Notes: generated by a model not told the origin, from the sequence alone. A stretch of DNA of 64,000 bases from Flagellimonas sediminis (GCF_010500845.1 NZ_JAAAMI010000002.1:453461-517460); one strand, 5' to 3'; shown: positions 18,748 through 28,766, counted from the stretch's first letter. Program-made: numbers and translations.

Positions 18748-20016
18748 TCAGACCAAATATTGAAAAAGATCGGGCTTATCGTTCAGGTAATCCCCAAAAA
18801 AATGCCTTGCCTTCATCCGTTGGATCAATGGTTCCAAATCATCCGAAGATTTTAGTTCAATCCCCACGACTGCCGGGGCATTCTCACGGCTTGATTTTTT
18901 GGAGTATTCAAAGTGGGTGATATCGTCGTTGGGGCCCAGGATTTCGGCGACAAATTCTTTTAAGGCACCTGGCCTTTGTGGGAATCTTACAATAAAATAA
19001 TGCTTCAGGTTGGCATACAGCAAAGCCCGCTCCTTAATTTCGGCGGTTCGGGTAATATCGTTGTTGCTGCCACTTACAATGCAGACCACATTTTTCCCTT
19101 TAATTTCTTCGGCGAAATCATCCAACACGGCTATCGTTAAAGCACCAGCAGGTTCTACCACAATGGCATCACGATTGTACAGATCCAAGATGGTCTGGCA
19201 TACTTTACCTTCGGCCACCAAAACCATTTCACTTAAACAATTACTACAGATGGAATAGGTTAAAGTTCCTACTTTTTGAACAGCTGCCCCGTCAATGAAC
19301 TTATCGATTTCATTTAGCTCAGTCAGTTTTCCAGTTTCCATGGACCGTTTCATGGAAGGGGCCCCCAGAGGTTCCACCCCTATGATTTTAGTCTCTGGAG
19401 ACAAGGCCTTGAAAGCTCCGCACAACCCGGAAACCAATCCTCCACCTCCTACCGGAACGAAGATATAATCAATAGGTTTATCGGATTGTTGAAGAATTTC
19501 CAATCCTACGGTGCCCTGTCCTTCAATAATTTTTTCATCATTAAAAGGATGCACAAAGGTTTTGCCATATTGATCGCAGTACCATTGGGCCGTCTTATTT
19601 GCGTCGTCAAAAGTATCACCTTCCAAGATCACTTCCACCCAATTTCCACCGAACATTTTTGTTTGGTCAATTTTTTGCTTGGGAGTGACCACGGGCATAA
19701 AAATGGTTCCTTTCACCTCCAAATGGCTACAGGCAAAGGCAACCCCTTGGGCATGGTTACCAGCACTGGCACAGACCACGCCTTGCCCTAACTCTGTTTT
19801 GGAAAGGGATGCAATTTTATTAAACGCACCCCTGATTTTATAACTACGGACCCGTTGAAGGTCTTCGCGCTTTAAAAGAATATTGGCCCCATATTTTTTC
19901 GAATAGCGGATATTTTGCTGCAAAGGGGTTTTCTCCACAACTTGTGAAATGGTCTCTGCTGCTTGTTGAATATCCGCAAGTTGCGGGAAATATGTTTCCA
20001 CGGCTTCTTTGTTCAT
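18748..20016 (-). CDS. ilvA: Threonine ammonia-lyase (threonine deaminase)
   Basis: A 422-residue PLP enzyme that deaminates threonine to 2-oxobutanoate, the entry to isoleucine synthesis. The PLP lysine is Lys60 in RVRSYKIRGAF, and the glycine-rich phosphate-binding loop is VPVGGGGLVSGL. The C-terminal 90 residues form one ACT-like regulatory domain (YFIVRFPQRPGALKEFVAEIL), as in the shorter IlvA class, so feedback control by isoleucine is plausible. It is the last gene of the ilvD-B-MT-N-C-A operon, 18 bp after ilvC. Confidence 0.95.
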   Translation of the reverse strand: MNKEAVETYFPQLADIQQAAETISQVVEKTPLQQNIRYSKKYGANILLKREDLQRVRSYKIRGAFNKIASLSKTELGQGVVCASAGNHAQGVAFACSHLEVKGTIFMPVVTPKQKIDQTKMFGGNWVEVILEGDTFDDANKTAQWYCDQYGKTFVHPFNDEKIIEGQGTVGLEILQQSDKPIDYIFVPVGGGGLVSGLCGAFKALSPETKIIGVEPLGAPSMKRSMETGKLTELNEIDKFIDGAAVQKVGTLTYSICSNCLSEMVLVAEGKVCQTILDLYNRDAIVVEPAGALTIAVLDDFAEEIKGKNVVCIVSGSNNDITRTAEIKERALLYANLKHYFIVRFPQRPGALKEFVAEILGPNDDITHFEYSKKSSRENAPAVVGIELKSSDDLEPLIQRMKARHFFGDYLNDKPDLFQYLV

Positions 20017-20034
20017 GGGGCCAGTATACTTGAA

Positions 20035-21507
20035 TTATATTGGCTTCATTGCGGTCATGGATGCACGCAATCTGGCACCTACAACTTCAACATTGTGGGT
20101 TCTGATGGCTTTGTTCACCTTGATCAATTTAATGTTGTCCACACCATTGTCCTTGCCTTCGCCGAAATGTTTACCGATCACATCTGTATCCATTCTCTTC
20201 ATGAAATCGGTCAAAAGTGGTTTACATGCATGATCGAACAAATAGCATCCGTACTCAGCAGTATCGGAAATTACACGGTTCATCTCGAACAATTTCTTTC
20301 TGGCGATGGTGTTGGCGATCAAAGGGGTTTCGTGCAACGATTCGTAGTAAGCGGATTCACCGATGATTCCTGATTCTGTCATGGTCTCATAAGCCAATTC
20401 CACTCCGGATTTCACCATGGCCACCATCAAAACGCCATTATCGTAGTATTCTTGCTCCGAGATAGATACGTCACCGGCAGGCGTTTTTTCAAAAGCGGTC
20501 TCCCCGGTTTCAGCCCTCCAATCCAAAAGGTTTTTATCGCCATTGGCCCAATCTTCCATCATGGTCTTGGAGAAATGTCCGCTCATGATATCATCCATAT
20601 GTTTTTGGAACAACGGACGCATGATCACTTTCAGTTCCTCAGCCAAATCAAAAGCCTTGATCTTGGCAGGATTGGACAGACGGTCCATCATGTTGGTGAT
20701 ACCACCTTGCTTCAACCCTTCGGTAATAGTCTCCCATCCGTATTGGATCAATTTGGAAGCGTAACCTTTATCAATTCCTTTTTCTACCATTTTATTGAAG
20801 CAAAGAATGGAACCAGTCTGCAACAAACCACAGAGAATGGTCTGCTCACCCATCAGATCCGATTTAACCTCTGCCACGAATGAAGATTCCAACACCCCGG
20901 CCTTATCACCGCCAGTGGCCGCTGCATAGGCCTTGGCTTGCTCTAACCCTTTTCCTTCAGGGTCATTTTCAGGGTGAACCGCAATAAGGGTAGGCACTCC
21001 AAATCCTCTTTTGTACTCCTCACGAACTTCGGAACCTGGACTTTTGGGCGCCACCATGATCACGGTAAGGTCTTTGCGAATCTGCATACCCTCTTCAACG
21101 ATGTTGAATCCATGCGAATAGGACAAAGTAGCCCCTTTCTTCATCAAGGGCATTACGGTTCCCACTACATTGGTGTGCTGCTTGTCCGGTGTAAGGTTGA
21201 TGACCAAATCGGCCGTTGGGATCAATTCCTCGTACGTTCCTACAACAAAATTGTTTTCAGAAGCATTCTTAAAGGATTGTCTTTTTTCCTTGATCGCAGC
21301 TTCGCGAAGGGTGTAAGACACATCCAATCCCGAATCGCGCATGTTGAGACCTTGGTTCAAACCTTGGGCCCCACAGCCAATGATTACAATTTTCTTTCCT
21401 TTTAAAGCTGTAACACCATCAGTAAATTCGCTGGGGTCCATAAACCTACATTTTCCCAATTGGGTCAATTGCTCACGAAGTGATAGTGTGTTAAAGTAAT
21501 TTGCCAT
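20035..21507 (-). CDS. ilvC: Ketol-acid reductoisomerase, class II
   Basis: A 490-residue NADPH-dependent reductoisomerase acting on acetolactate and acetohydroxybutyrate in valine and isoleucine synthesis. The Rossmann motif [19 protein letters not shown] lies near residues 37-55. The protein is of the long class II type (E. coli-like, two C-terminal knotted domains) rather than the 330-residue class I form, as shown by its length and by ALNFRISE-free C-terminal duplication ([20 protein letters not shown]). It sits 23 bp after ilvN and 18 bp before ilvA. Confidence 0.96.
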   Translation of the reverse strand: MANYFNTLSLREQLTQLGKCRFMDPSEFTDGVTALKGKKIVIIGCGAQGLNQGLNMRDSGLDVSYTLREAAIKEKRQSFKNASENNFVVGTYEELIPTADLVINLTPDKQHTNVVGTVMPLMKKGATLSYSHGFNIVEEGMQIRKDLTVIMVAPKSPGSEVREEYKRGFGVPTLIAVHPENDPEGKGLEQAKAYAAATGGDKAGVLESSFVAEVKSDLMGEQTILCGLLQTGSILCFNKMVEKGIDKGYASKLIQYGWETITEGLKQGGITNMMDRLSNPAKIKAFDLAEELKVIMRPLFQKHMDDIMSGHFSKTMMEDWANGDKNLLDWRAETGETAFEKTPAGDVSISEQEYYDNGVLMVAMVKSGVELAYETMTESGIIGESAYYESLHETPLIANTIARKKLFEMNRVISDTAEYGCYLFDHACKPLLTDFMKRMDTDVIGKHFGEGKDNGVDNIKLIKVNKAIRTHNVEVVGARLRASMTAMKPI

Positions 21508-21530
21508 TTTATGATTTGATTTTATGCTAT

Positions 21531-22058
21531 TTAGTTTTCTTGAAATTCTTTTAATATTTCGGATATCGGCATGGCCGCCTTGGTCACCGCAATACGTCCT
21601 GAACGGACAAACTGCATGATCCCATAAGGTTCCAGAGCATCGTGCATCTCATCGATTTCGTGTCGGCGGCCGGTCTTGGACAATACGAAGAACTCACGGC
21701 TCACTGTTACGATCTGAGAGTTGCTTTCTTTTATGATGTTTTGGATCTGACGTTCATCGAACAGCAAGTGGGATGCTATCTTGAACAGGGCAGATTCCTG
21801 GTAGATAATATCATCATCGGTATGATAAAATGCCTTTATGACCTCTACCTGCTTCTCAATCTGCTGAACAATCTTCCGTGTCCAATCCTCTGTGGTATAA
21901 ATTACAATCGTGAATTTTGAAACGTTCTCAATCTCTGATTTAGAAACATTTAAACCTTCTATATTAATGTGTCTCTTTAAGAATATCCCTGATATTCTAT
22001 TCAGTAATCCCACATTATTTTCGGAATACACCGATATGGTATACCATTGTTTTTCCAT
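21531..22058 (-). CDS. ilvN: Acetolactate synthase small (regulatory) subunit
   Basis: A 175-residue regulatory subunit with an N-terminal ACT domain ([29 protein letters not shown]) and the C-terminal small-subunit domain. It binds valine and activates the IlvB catalytic subunit. I start at ATG 22058 (MEKQWYT); an upstream extension to 22100 would overlap the methyltransferase gene. Only two bases separate its start from the methyltransferase stop. It is unusual that ilvN is not directly next to ilvB. Confidence 0.93.
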   Translation of the reverse strand: MEKQWYTISVYSENNVGLLNRISGIFLKRHINIEGLNVSKSEIENVSKFTIVIYTTEDWTRKIVQQIEKQVEVIKAFYHTDDDIIYQESALFKIASHLLFDERQIQNIIKESNSQIVTVSREFFVLSKTGRRHEIDEMHDALEPYGIMQFVRSGRIAVTKAAMPISEILKEFQEN

Positions 22059-22060
22059 TC

Positions 22061-22642
22061 TCAATTTATTTTTACTGCAACGATCAATCCCGTGGACCAA
22101 TCCATTTTTGTTATTGTTATGTCTTCTCGTTGTTCTAAAATTTGAACAAGCGCCTTGGCCTTTTCTTCATGTCCATCCGGCCAATTGGGCTGCTTTTTCA
22201 TATCATCTATTACGTAAAATCCGCCTATTTTAATGAGGCTCATTGTCTTATCCAGATGACTGTATTTTCCCGGCCATGCATCTGCGAAAATCAGGTCAAA
22301 AGACTCTCCGGTATAATTTTCCAACCATTCTTCGCCATCGGAACATATTAATGTTAATCTTGGTTCTTCCTTAAAGAAAAGATTGGCTATTTGGATAAGC
22401 TCTGGATCGTTATCCACACTTGTCATCCTGGACTTCTCATCCATTCCTTCGGTCATCCAAGCCAAGGACAATCCTATACCTGTGCCTAGCTCCAAAAAGT
22501 TGCCGTTTGGTTTTGATGCCACCAATGTTTTCAGCAATGTCCCAACATAGACATCTGATGGCATGGTGAACCCCAGTTCCTTAGACTTTGCAAGCAAAGC
22601 CGGATATTGGCCCGGCATTTGAATGATCTTGGTCTGGTCCAT
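22061..22642 (-). CDS. SAM-dependent O-methyltransferase-like protein inserted between ilvB and ilvN
   Basis: A 193-residue class I SAM-dependent methyltransferase of the catechol/CcoA-O-methyltransferase type. Motif I is FLELGTGIGLSLAW (residues 49-62), motif II is MTSVDNDPELIQIA, and FDLIFADAWPGKYSHLDKTM carries the acidic metal-binding-type segment; GGFYVIDDM follows. Its start is one base after the ilvB stop and its stop two bases before the ilvN start, so it is translated as part of the ilv operon. No role in branched-chain amino acid synthesis is known to me, and the substrate cannot be told. Confidence 0.85.
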   Translation of the reverse strand: MDQTKIIQMPGQYPALLAKSKELGFTMPSDVYVGTLLKTLVASKPNGNFLELGTGIGLSLAWMTEGMDEKSRMTSVDNDPELIQIANLFFKEEPRLTLICSDGEEWLENYTGESFDLIFADAWPGKYSHLDKTMSLIKIGGFYVIDDMKKQPNWPDGHEEKAKALVQILEQREDITITKMDWSTGLIVAVKIN

Positions 22643-22643
22643 T

Positions 22644-24377
22644 TTACTTTAATCTGATGTCGGCTACCGAGGCACCTGTTGGAATCATCGGGAAAACGTT
22701 GTCCTCTTTTTCCACTTTAACCTCCAAAAAATAGGGGTCTTTGGAAGCTATCATTTCTTCCACAGCGTCCTTCAATTCGGAACGTTGCACCACCCTTCTG
22801 GCTTTGATGTGATATCCTTCGGCAATTTTTACAAAATCAGGATTGGTCATTACGGTCGATGCATATCTGCTTTCAAAGAAAAGCTCCTGCCATTGGCGAA
22901 CCATTCCCAAGTGATCGTTGTTTAGCACGACAATTTTTACCGGTACGTTGTGTTGGAAAATCACGCCCAATTCCTGAATGGTCATCTGATAGCCACCATC
23001 CCCAATAATGGCTACCACTTCGCGGTCCATGGCACCCATTTTGGCTCCAATGGCCGCCGGGAGTCCAAAGCCCATGGTACCCAAACCACCAGAAGTGATA
23101 TTGCTTTTCGTTTCTTTGAACTTGGCATATCTACAGGCAATCATTTGGTGCTGTCCTACATCAGAAACAATTACGGCATTGTCTCCGGACGCGATATTGA
23201 TTTGCTCCATGACCTCACCCATGGTCAGTCCTTCCTTGGTGGGGTAGATATCTTTTTCAATGACGGTTTCGAACTCGATTTTATGTTTCTTTTCAAATTC
23301 GGCAAGCCATTCCTTGTGTTCGTTCTTGTTGATCAATGGCAATAGCATGCCCAAGGTTTCTTTGGCGTTGCCCAAAACCGCAACATCAACCCTCACATTC
23401 TTGTTGACCTCAGCGGGATCTATTTCAAAATGAATGATTTTTGCTTGTTTGGCATAAGTGGCCAAATTACCAGTAACACGGTCATCAAATCGCATACCGA
23501 TGGCAATTAGAACATCACATTCGTTAGTCAAAACATTTGGACCATAATTGCCATGCATACCAACCATACCCATATTTAAGGGGTGGTCCGTTTCCATAGC
23601 GGAAAGGCCCAAAATAGTCCAAGCGGCAGGAATTCCTCCTTTTTCAACCAACGCTTTCAATTCAGATTCAGCTTCGCCCAAAATAACACCTTGACCAAAA
23701 ATGATGTAAGGTCTTTTGGCGTTGTTGATGAGTTCAGCAGCTTTTTCAATAGCTGAAGCATCGGGCTCTGGAACCGGCTTGTAACTTCTTACTCCAGTAC
23801 ATTTTTCGTATTTGAAATCCAGTTCATCAAACTGTGCATTTTTGGTGATATCCACCAAAACGGGGCCTGGCCTTCCAGATTTTGCAATATAGAATGCCTT
23901 GGCCATGATCTCAGGGATTTCCTCTACACGGGTAATCTGATAGTTCCATTTGGTCACCGGGGTGGAAATACCTACAATATCCGTTTCTTGGAACGCATCG
24001 GAACCCAAAAGACTCCTGGTCACCTGACCTGTAATGCACACCATTGGGGTTGAATCGATTTGAGCATCGGCGATACCAGTGACCAAATTGGTGGCTCCAG
24101 GTCCGGAGGTGGCCATGGCCACACCCACTCTACCTGTAACCCTGGCATAGCCCTGTGCGGCGTGTGCGGCACCTTGCTCATGGCGGGTAAGGATGTGCGT
24201 CAGCTTATCCTGAAACTTGTACAACTCATCATACACGGGCATGATGGCACCTCCGGGATAACCGTAAATCAAATCGACACCTTCCGCCAACAAACAATGT
24301 ATAATGGCCTCCGCACCTGTGATGCGCATGGTAGTTTCTTGCTTTTTTTCCTTCTTTTCCGCTTTCAATGTTTCCAT
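22644..24377 (-). CDS. ilvB: Acetolactate synthase large (catalytic) subunit
   Basis: A 577-residue ThDP- and FAD-dependent enzyme forming acetolactate or acetohydroxybutyrate. The N-terminal domain starts TGAEAIIHCLLAEGVDLIYG and carries the conserved catalytic glutamate region HEQGAAHAAQGYARVTG. The ThDP-binding motif is IGDGGYQMTIQELG followed by LNNDHLGMVRQWQ. I start at ATG 24377 (METLKAEKK); the frame is open further but that would overlap ilvD. A lysine-rich stretch precedes the conserved domain. Confidence 0.96.
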   Translation of the reverse strand: METLKAEKKEKKQETTMRITGAEAIIHCLLAEGVDLIYGYPGGAIMPVYDELYKFQDKLTHILTRHEQGAAHAAQGYARVTGRVGVAMATSGPGATNLVTGIADAQIDSTPMVCITGQVTRSLLGSDAFQETDIVGISTPVTKWNYQITRVEEIPEIMAKAFYIAKSGRPGPVLVDITKNAQFDELDFKYEKCTGVRSYKPVPEPDASAIEKAAELINNAKRPYIIFGQGVILGEAESELKALVEKGGIPAAWTILGLSAMETDHPLNMGMVGMHGNYGPNVLTNECDVLIAIGMRFDDRVTGNLATYAKQAKIIHFEIDPAEVNKNVRVDVAVLGNAKETLGMLLPLINKNEHKEWLAEFEKKHKIEFETVIEKDIYPTKEGLTMGEVMEQINIASGDNAVIVSDVGQHQMIACRYAKFKETKSNITSGGLGTMGFGLPAAIGAKMGAMDREVVAIIGDGGYQMTIQELGVIFQHNVPVKIVVLNNDHLGMVRQWQELFFESRYASTVMTNPDFVKIAEGYHIKARRVVQRSELKDAVEEMIASKDPYFLEVKVEKEDNVFPMIPTGASVADIRLK

Positions 24378-24429
24378 AAGCTTATCTTTTTTTGGGAACT
24401 CCCCCTTACTTTTAATTCGATTTGAGTGG

Positions 24430-26106
24430 TTAGAATGTATCCGTAACACAACCTTTAGATGCCGAAGAAACCATTTTGGCGTATTTGTACAAACTACCGG
24501 ATTTCACCTTTAACTCGGGTTGCACCCAAGCTTTTCTCCTTTGTTCCAATTCCTCGTCGGAAATGTTGATGTTGATGGTATTCTTCACGGCATCAATGGT
24601 GATCTCATCCCCATCTTTCACCAAGGCGATACCGCCACCCACTTGGGCTTCCGGTGAAACGTGACCTACCACGAACCCGTGGGATCCCCCTGAAAACCTC
24701 CCATCGGTGATCAAAGCAACATCCTTACCCAATCCTGCACCCATGATGGCGGATGTAGGTTTCAACATTTCAGGCATACCCGGGGCACCTTTTGGTCCTT
24801 CATAACGAATGACCACTACATCCCCTTTTTGCACCTTCCCATTTTTGATGCCTTCGTTCACTTCAATTTCACCGTTGAAGACCCTTGCGGTTCCCGTGAA
24901 ACTCAATCCTTCCTTGCCCGTGATCTTGGCCACGGCACCTTCGGTCGCCAAATTACCATACAGGATTCGGATATGGCCTGTTTCCTTTATTGGCTGTTCC
25001 AAAGGTTTGATGATGTCCTGGCCTTCTTCCAGATCGGGAACATCCAATAGGTTTTCTGCCAAGGTCTTTCCGGTTACCGTCATACAATCTCCATGAAGCA
25101 TGCCTTTCTTCAACATGTACTTCAACACTGCTGGCACACCCCCGATTTTATGAAGGTCTTCCATCAAATATTTTCCACTGGGCTTTAAATCGGCCAACAA
25201 CGGGGTCGATTCGCTGATACGTGTGATATCTTCCAAAGTAAAATCCACTTCCGCGGCATGGGCAATGGCCATAAAATGCAATACGGCGTTTGTGGAACCA
25301 CCTAAAACCGTTACCAACCTAAAAGCATTTTCCAATGCCTTTTTGGTCACGATGTCCTTGGGTTTCAAGTCCATTTCCAACAGGTTCAGAATGGCTTCCC
25401 CTGCAGCTTCGCAATCGGCACCCTTAGCAGAGTTTACTGCCGGAATGGATGAATTAAAGGGTAACGACATACCCATGGCCTCAATGGCCGATGCCATGGT
25501 ATTGGCGGTATACATCCCTCCACAGGCTCCGGCTCCTGGACATGCCTTATGGATCACTGCCTTAAATTCAGTTTCGTCAATGGTTCCTGCTACTTTTTGG
25601 CCATAGGCCTCAAATGCGGAAATGATATCCAATTTCTTATTATTATGGCATCCCGGGGCAATGGTGCCTCCATATACCAAAATAGAAGGTCTGTTTAGCC
25701 TTAGTTGGGCCATAAGCGCACCGGGCATGTTCTTATCGCAACCCACAACGGTCACCAATCCATCATAATACATGGCCTGCATTACGGTTTCGATGGAATC
25801 GGCAATGATGTCCCTTGACGCCAAGGAATATCGCATTCCAGGTGTTCCGTTGGAAATTCCATCACTAACACCGATGGTATTGAAGATGAGTCCGACCATA
25901 TTGGAAGCCTCCACTCCTTTTTTAACCTCCTTGGCCAATCCGTTCAGGTGCATGTTGCAGGGGTTCCCCTCATAACCTGTACTGGCTATTCCAATAAATG
26001 GTTTTTTAAGATCTTCATCATTGAGCCCTAATGCGTGCAACATGGCCTGTGCAGCTGGCAGCGTTGGGTCTTGGGTCACACTTTTACTAAACTTGTTCAG
26101 TTCCAT
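24430..26106 (-). CDS. ilvD: Dihydroxy-acid dehydratase
   Basis: A 558-residue iron-sulfur dehydratase producing the 2-oxo acids of valine and isoleucine. Cluster ligands lie in [14 protein letters not shown] and [17 protein letters not shown]; the first cysteine is in [13 protein letters not shown]. The C-terminal motif [17 protein letters not shown] is intact. The ATG at 26106 is preferred over TTG 26112. It is the first structural gene of the operon, about 190 nt downstream of the attenuator terminator. Confidence 0.97.
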   Translation of the reverse strand: MELNKFSKSVTQDPTLPAAQAMLHALGLNDEDLKKPFIGIASTGYEGNPCNMHLNGLAKEVKKGVEASNMVGLIFNTIGVSDGISNGTPGMRYSLASRDIIADSIETVMQAMYYDGLVTVVGCDKNMPGALMAQLRLNRPSILVYGGTIAPGCHNNKKLDIISAFEAYGQKVAGTIDETEFKAVIHKACPGAGACGGMYTANTMASAIEAMGMSLPFNSSIPAVNSAKGADCEAAGEAILNLLEMDLKPKDIVTKKALENAFRLVTVLGGSTNAVLHFMAIAHAAEVDFTLEDITRISESTPLLADLKPSGKYLMEDLHKIGGVPAVLKYMLKKGMLHGDCMTVTGKTLAENLLDVPDLEEGQDIIKPLEQPIKETGHIRILYGNLATEGAVAKITGKEGLSFTGTARVFNGEIEVNEGIKNGKVQKGDVVVIRYEGPKGAPGMPEMLKPTSAIMGAGLGKDVALITDGRFSGGSHGFVVGHVSPEAQVGGGIALVKDGDEITIDAVKNTININISDEELEQRRKAWVQPELKVKSGSLYKYAKMVSSASKGCVTDTF

Positions 26107-26293
26107 TGTCAAATTTCATTCAAATACAGAATTCCGCTGAATTTATACTGTCAATCAAAGATAGATGTTTAAAAAGCCTTAGATTTTTAACAGTTTAAGC
26201 CTGTTTAAATCCATTTGAAACATAAAATATACAAAATTCTGTTTTTCAAATACTTACATCAATTCAAAATCCAATATTCAATTATTTTCTTTA

Positions 26294-26333
26294 TAAAGAA
26301 AAAGGGCCTGCATCTATTTAGATACAGGCCCTT
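26294..26333 (-). terminator. Attenuator terminator of the ilv operon
   Basis: On the minus strand AAGGGCCTG (26333-26325) pairs with CAGGCCCTT (26310-26302). The stem continues after one mismatch as ATCT/AGAT around a small loop, and is followed by TTTTTCTTT. The T tract exists on the minus strand only. It lies upstream of ilvD, between a branched-chain-rich leader peptide and the structural genes. The rest of the 353-bp gap (26107-26293) is AT-rich untranslated leader with no other visible feature. Confidence 0.88.
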
Positions 26334-26355
26334 CGTCATCAAAAGCAAGTCTGTA

Positions 26356-26412
26356 TCATTCCAAATTTGGAACAATAATGACCACTCTAATGACCAGATT
26401 ATTTCTTTTCAT
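26356..26412 (-). CDS. ilvL: ilv operon leader peptide (attenuation)
   Basis: A short reading frame encoding MKRNNLVIRVVIIVPNLE and ending in TGA. Eight of the nine residues in positions 6-14 are Leu, Val or Ile, including Val-Val-Ile-Ile-Val, which is the hallmark of ilv leader peptides. Its stop codon overlaps GATACAG (26357-26351), which is complementary to CTGTATC (26327-26321) in the ascending arm of the terminator. A ribosome stalled on the Val/Ile codons would leave GATACAG free to form this antiterminator. A ribosome reaching the stop would mask it and let the terminator form. It is too short for ordinary gene callers. Confidence 0.88.
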   Translation of the reverse strand: MKRNNLVIRVVIIVPNLE

Positions 26413-26424
26413 GCTTCAATGTTA

Positions 26425-26459
26425 CAAAAAAATATGTTGGATCCCAGCAGAAAAAACAA
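26425..26459 (-). promoter_or_regulatory. Candidate promoter of the ilv leader
   Basis: On the minus strand a TTG at 26459-26457 is followed after 22 nt by TATTTTTTTG (26434-26425), close to the Bacteroidota TTG-N19-TAnnTTTG pattern but with two extra T in the -7 box. It would start the transcript only a few bases before the leader ATG at 26412. The upstream pxpC gene ends at 26460, so read-through from the pxp operon is the alternative. Confidence 0.4.
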
Positions 26460-27299
26460 CTAAAGTAATTTGAAGGAGAACTTGTCCCCCAACTTCTTTT
26501 GCGCCAAAGTACAAATGGATTCCTCGGAAAGTTGCAGTATTCTTGGGTAGCCTCCCGTGGTCTGCCCGTCTTTCATCAGAATGATCAACCGTCCTGCCGG
26601 TGTCAACTGTACCGTTCCGGGCAAAGTGCCCGAGGTAAGCATGGAATGGGAATGGCTCTCTATCAATTCGGACAACTGATAGGCCATCCTATTGTTTTCT
26701 TTGGATACCGTGAAGGTTTTGGTAAATATTCCGGATAGTTGCATATCGGACAAGAGTTCAAACTCTGGGCCTTTGTACACGTCCAGATGATTCTCTAGAA
26801 AATGATCATCGATCTTTACTTCGGAAATGAGGGGTTTAAAAGAGATGTTCTTGATATAGGGCACCTCTTCTCCATCCTTGAGTCTTTTTGTTTTGGTCAC
26901 GGGAACAAACTGCGAGCGGCTGCCCAAAACCTTTTCCGTCTGGAATCCGCCTTTTATGGCCAAATAGGCACGAAATCCGTTCTGCAATTTCCCATAGGAC
27001 AGAATATCGCCTTTGGTTACTTGTACCACTTGATAGTTCTCTATGGGCCTGTTGTTCACGGTAGCTGAAATGTGCGCTCCCGAAAGGCAGATAAAGGTCG
27101 GCTCGTCAAACTGCAAGGTTGGTCCCGTCATGGTGATCTCCATTACGGCCGCGTTGGGGTCATTCCCCAACAAAAGATTGGCCTTTTTTACGGAATCAGC
27201 ATCCATAGCCCCAGATACAGGCACCCCTATATCACGATAACCATACCTGCCAAGATCCTGTATCGTCACAAAAAATCCCGATTTAAGTACCTTAAGCAT
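26460..27299 (-). CDS. pxpC: 5-oxoprolinase subunit PxpC (biotin-dependent carboxyltransferase-like)
   Basis: A 279-residue KipA/PxpC protein. Together with PxpA and PxpB it opens 5-oxoproline to glutamate with ATP. Family features are KSGFFVTIQDLGRYGYRDIGVPVSGAMD at the start (given here in part), NLLLGNDPNAAVMEITMTGP, GGFQTEKVLGSRS and the C-terminal MLTSGTLPGTVQLTPAG and TTGGYPRI. The ATG at 27299 overlaps the end of pxpB by 8 nt; an upstream GTG-like extension is not needed. It is the last gene of its operon. Confidence 0.92.
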   Translation of the reverse strand: MLKVLKSGFFVTIQDLGRYGYRDIGVPVSGAMDADSVKKANLLLGNDPNAAVMEITMTGPTLQFDEPTFICLSGAHISATVNNRPIENYQVVQVTKGDILSYGKLQNGFRAYLAIKGGFQTEKVLGSRSQFVPVTKTKRLKDGEEVPYIKNISFKPLISEVKIDDHFLENHLDVYKGPEFELLSDMQLSGIFTKTFTVSKENNRMAYQLSELIESHSHSMLTSGTLPGTVQLTPAGRLIILMKDGQTTGGYPRILQLSEESICTLAQKKLGDKFSFKLL

Positions 27300-28026
27300 G
27301 CAACACAACTTTAGCGGGTTTGTAAATACCTACTTCGGCCTCTATTTTATGGAGGTCGTATTCAGCCTTGGAAATTTTATTGAATTGGATCTTGTCCCCC
27401 ACCTTTACAAAACAAGGTTCCTTTAAACCAGGATTGAACAACGGAACGGGGCAGTTGCCGATGATGTTCCAGCCCCCCGGAGATTCCTGGGGATAAATGC
27501 CCGTTTGTTTCCCTGCCAAACCAACCGAGCCCTTGGCAACTTGCAAACGTGGTTCCGACCGTCTGGGGATTTCCAGAGACTGTGGAAGACCTCCCAAATA
27601 CATAAACCCGGGCAAAAATCCTATGCCATATACCACGTATTGGTGTGACGTATGCTGTTGGATGAGTTCCTCAACGGACAAGTTTAAAGTTTTGGAAACT
27701 TCTTGTATGTCTATTCCAAATTCCTGATCGTAGCATACCGGAATGGTCCACAGGTGTTGTACCCTATTCGATGGGCTCTTGGCCTGACCTGCATGGCAAT
27801 CCAGAATCATTTTTTGGGTTTCCTCAAAGTCCAGATGATCGTTGTTGTAGACCATGGTCAAGGAATTATAGGCTACGGACATTTCCCAACCTGGAATTTT
27901 GAGTGCCTTGAAGGCTTCCATAAAATCTAGGATATCGGCCAAAATGGATTCCTTCACCTCACTGGGCCATTCCACAAGAACGGCTCGTTCTCCAAAGGGT
28001 TTGATGCTGATGGGGTAACTTTTCAC
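27292..28026 (-). CDS. pxpB: 5-oxoprolinase subunit PxpB (KipI-like)
   Basis: A 244-residue KipI-family subunit of the prokaryotic 5-oxoprolinase. It opens with PFGERAVLVEWPSEV and carries the cyclophilin-like domain motifs YGIGFLPGFMYLGGLP, IPRRSEPRLQVAKGSVGLAG and GIYPQESPGGWNIIG. Its start overlaps the pxpA stop (ATGA), and its end overlaps pxpC, so all three subunits are translationally coupled. Bacillus KipI is also known as a histidine kinase inhibitor, but the pxpABC arrangement points to the enzyme. Confidence 0.93.
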   Translation of the reverse strand: MKSYPISIKPFGERAVLVEWPSEVKESILADILDFMEAFKALKIPGWEMSVAYNSLTMVYNNDHLDFEETQKMILDCHAGQAKSPSNRVQHLWTIPVCYDQEFGIDIQEVSKTLNLSVEELIQQHTSHQYVVYGIGFLPGFMYLGGLPQSLEIPRRSEPRLQVAKGSVGLAGKQTGIYPQESPGGWNIIGNCPVPLFNPGLKEPCFVKVGDKIQFNKISKAEYDLHKIEAEVGIYKPAKVVLHA

Positions 28027-28766
28027 TTTTGTATTTGCACCTGATTTTTGGGTAATTCCCGTGAAAGATACATTAATATTTCCAATGCCGAAGCAGTATC
28101 ACCATGTACACAAAGGGTGTTCGCCTCAATTTTATGGAATCTGCCGGAAACAGTCTTCACTTTTGCATCTTTTATAATGGGCAGCACATGGGCCAAAGCT
28201 TCTTTCGGCTCTTGGATCAAGGCGTTATCACTTTTTCTGGACACGAGGCTCAGGTCTGCATTGTAGTTTCGGTCCGCAAAGGCTTCGTACCATATTTGAA
28301 AACCCACCTCCATTGCCAATTCTGCCACAACAGACCCAAATGGTACATAAAGAACGGCTTTTTCCTTGTAGGCTGAAATAGCTTCCAAATAGGTTTTTGC
28401 CAATTTTGGATCCTTTGCGGTTTGGTTATAAAGCGCCCCATGTGCCTTAATATGATGGAGCTTTACTTTTTTTCGATTTAAAATGATATCAAAAACATTC
28501 ATTTGATCCTTGATACTTTGTATCAGCATCTCATTTGGAATATTCAAAACCTCTCTCCCAAAATTCGCTTTATCAGGGTACGATGGGTGTGCTCCTATCT
28601 TAACACCGTGTTCTAGGGCCAGAGCTACCACCTTTGACATGGTTTCTTCGGTTCCCGCATGGCCGCCACAGGCAATATTACACGAACTGATATAGGGAAA
28701 AATTTCGGGTTCATTGCCGATTCCTTCCCCTACATCACAGTTGATATCAATCGCAAATGCTTTCAT
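28023..28766 (-). CDS. pxpA: 5-oxoprolinase subunit PxpA (LamB/YcsF family)
   Basis: A 247-residue LamB/YcsF-family protein. It starts IDINCDVGEGIGNEPEIFPY and contains CNIACGGHAGTEETM, GAHPSYPDKANFGRE, HIKAHGALYN and CVHGDTASALEI, all family-typical and likely to include metal- or substrate-binding Asp and His residues. It starts immediately after the Nramp stop codon with no gap, and overlaps pxpB by 4 nt. Confidence 0.95.
   Translation of the reverse strand: MKAFAIDINCDVGEGIGNEPEIFPYISSCNIACGGHAGTEETMSKVVALALEHGVKIGAHPSYPDKANFGREVLNIPNEMLIQSIKDQMNVFDIILNRKKVKLHHIKAHGALYNQTAKDPKLAKTYLEAISAYKEKAVLYVPFGSVVAELAMEVGFQIWYEAFADRNYNADLSLVSRKSDNALIQEPKEALAHVLPIIKDAKVKTVSGRFHKIEANTLCVHGDTASALEILMYLSRELPKNQVQIQK

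Noticed and set aside
26215..26463. 82-codon plus-strand reading frame upstream of ilvD
   Set aside because: It lies opposite the ilv leader and terminator, has no recognisable product, and is explained by the attenuator structure on the minus strand.
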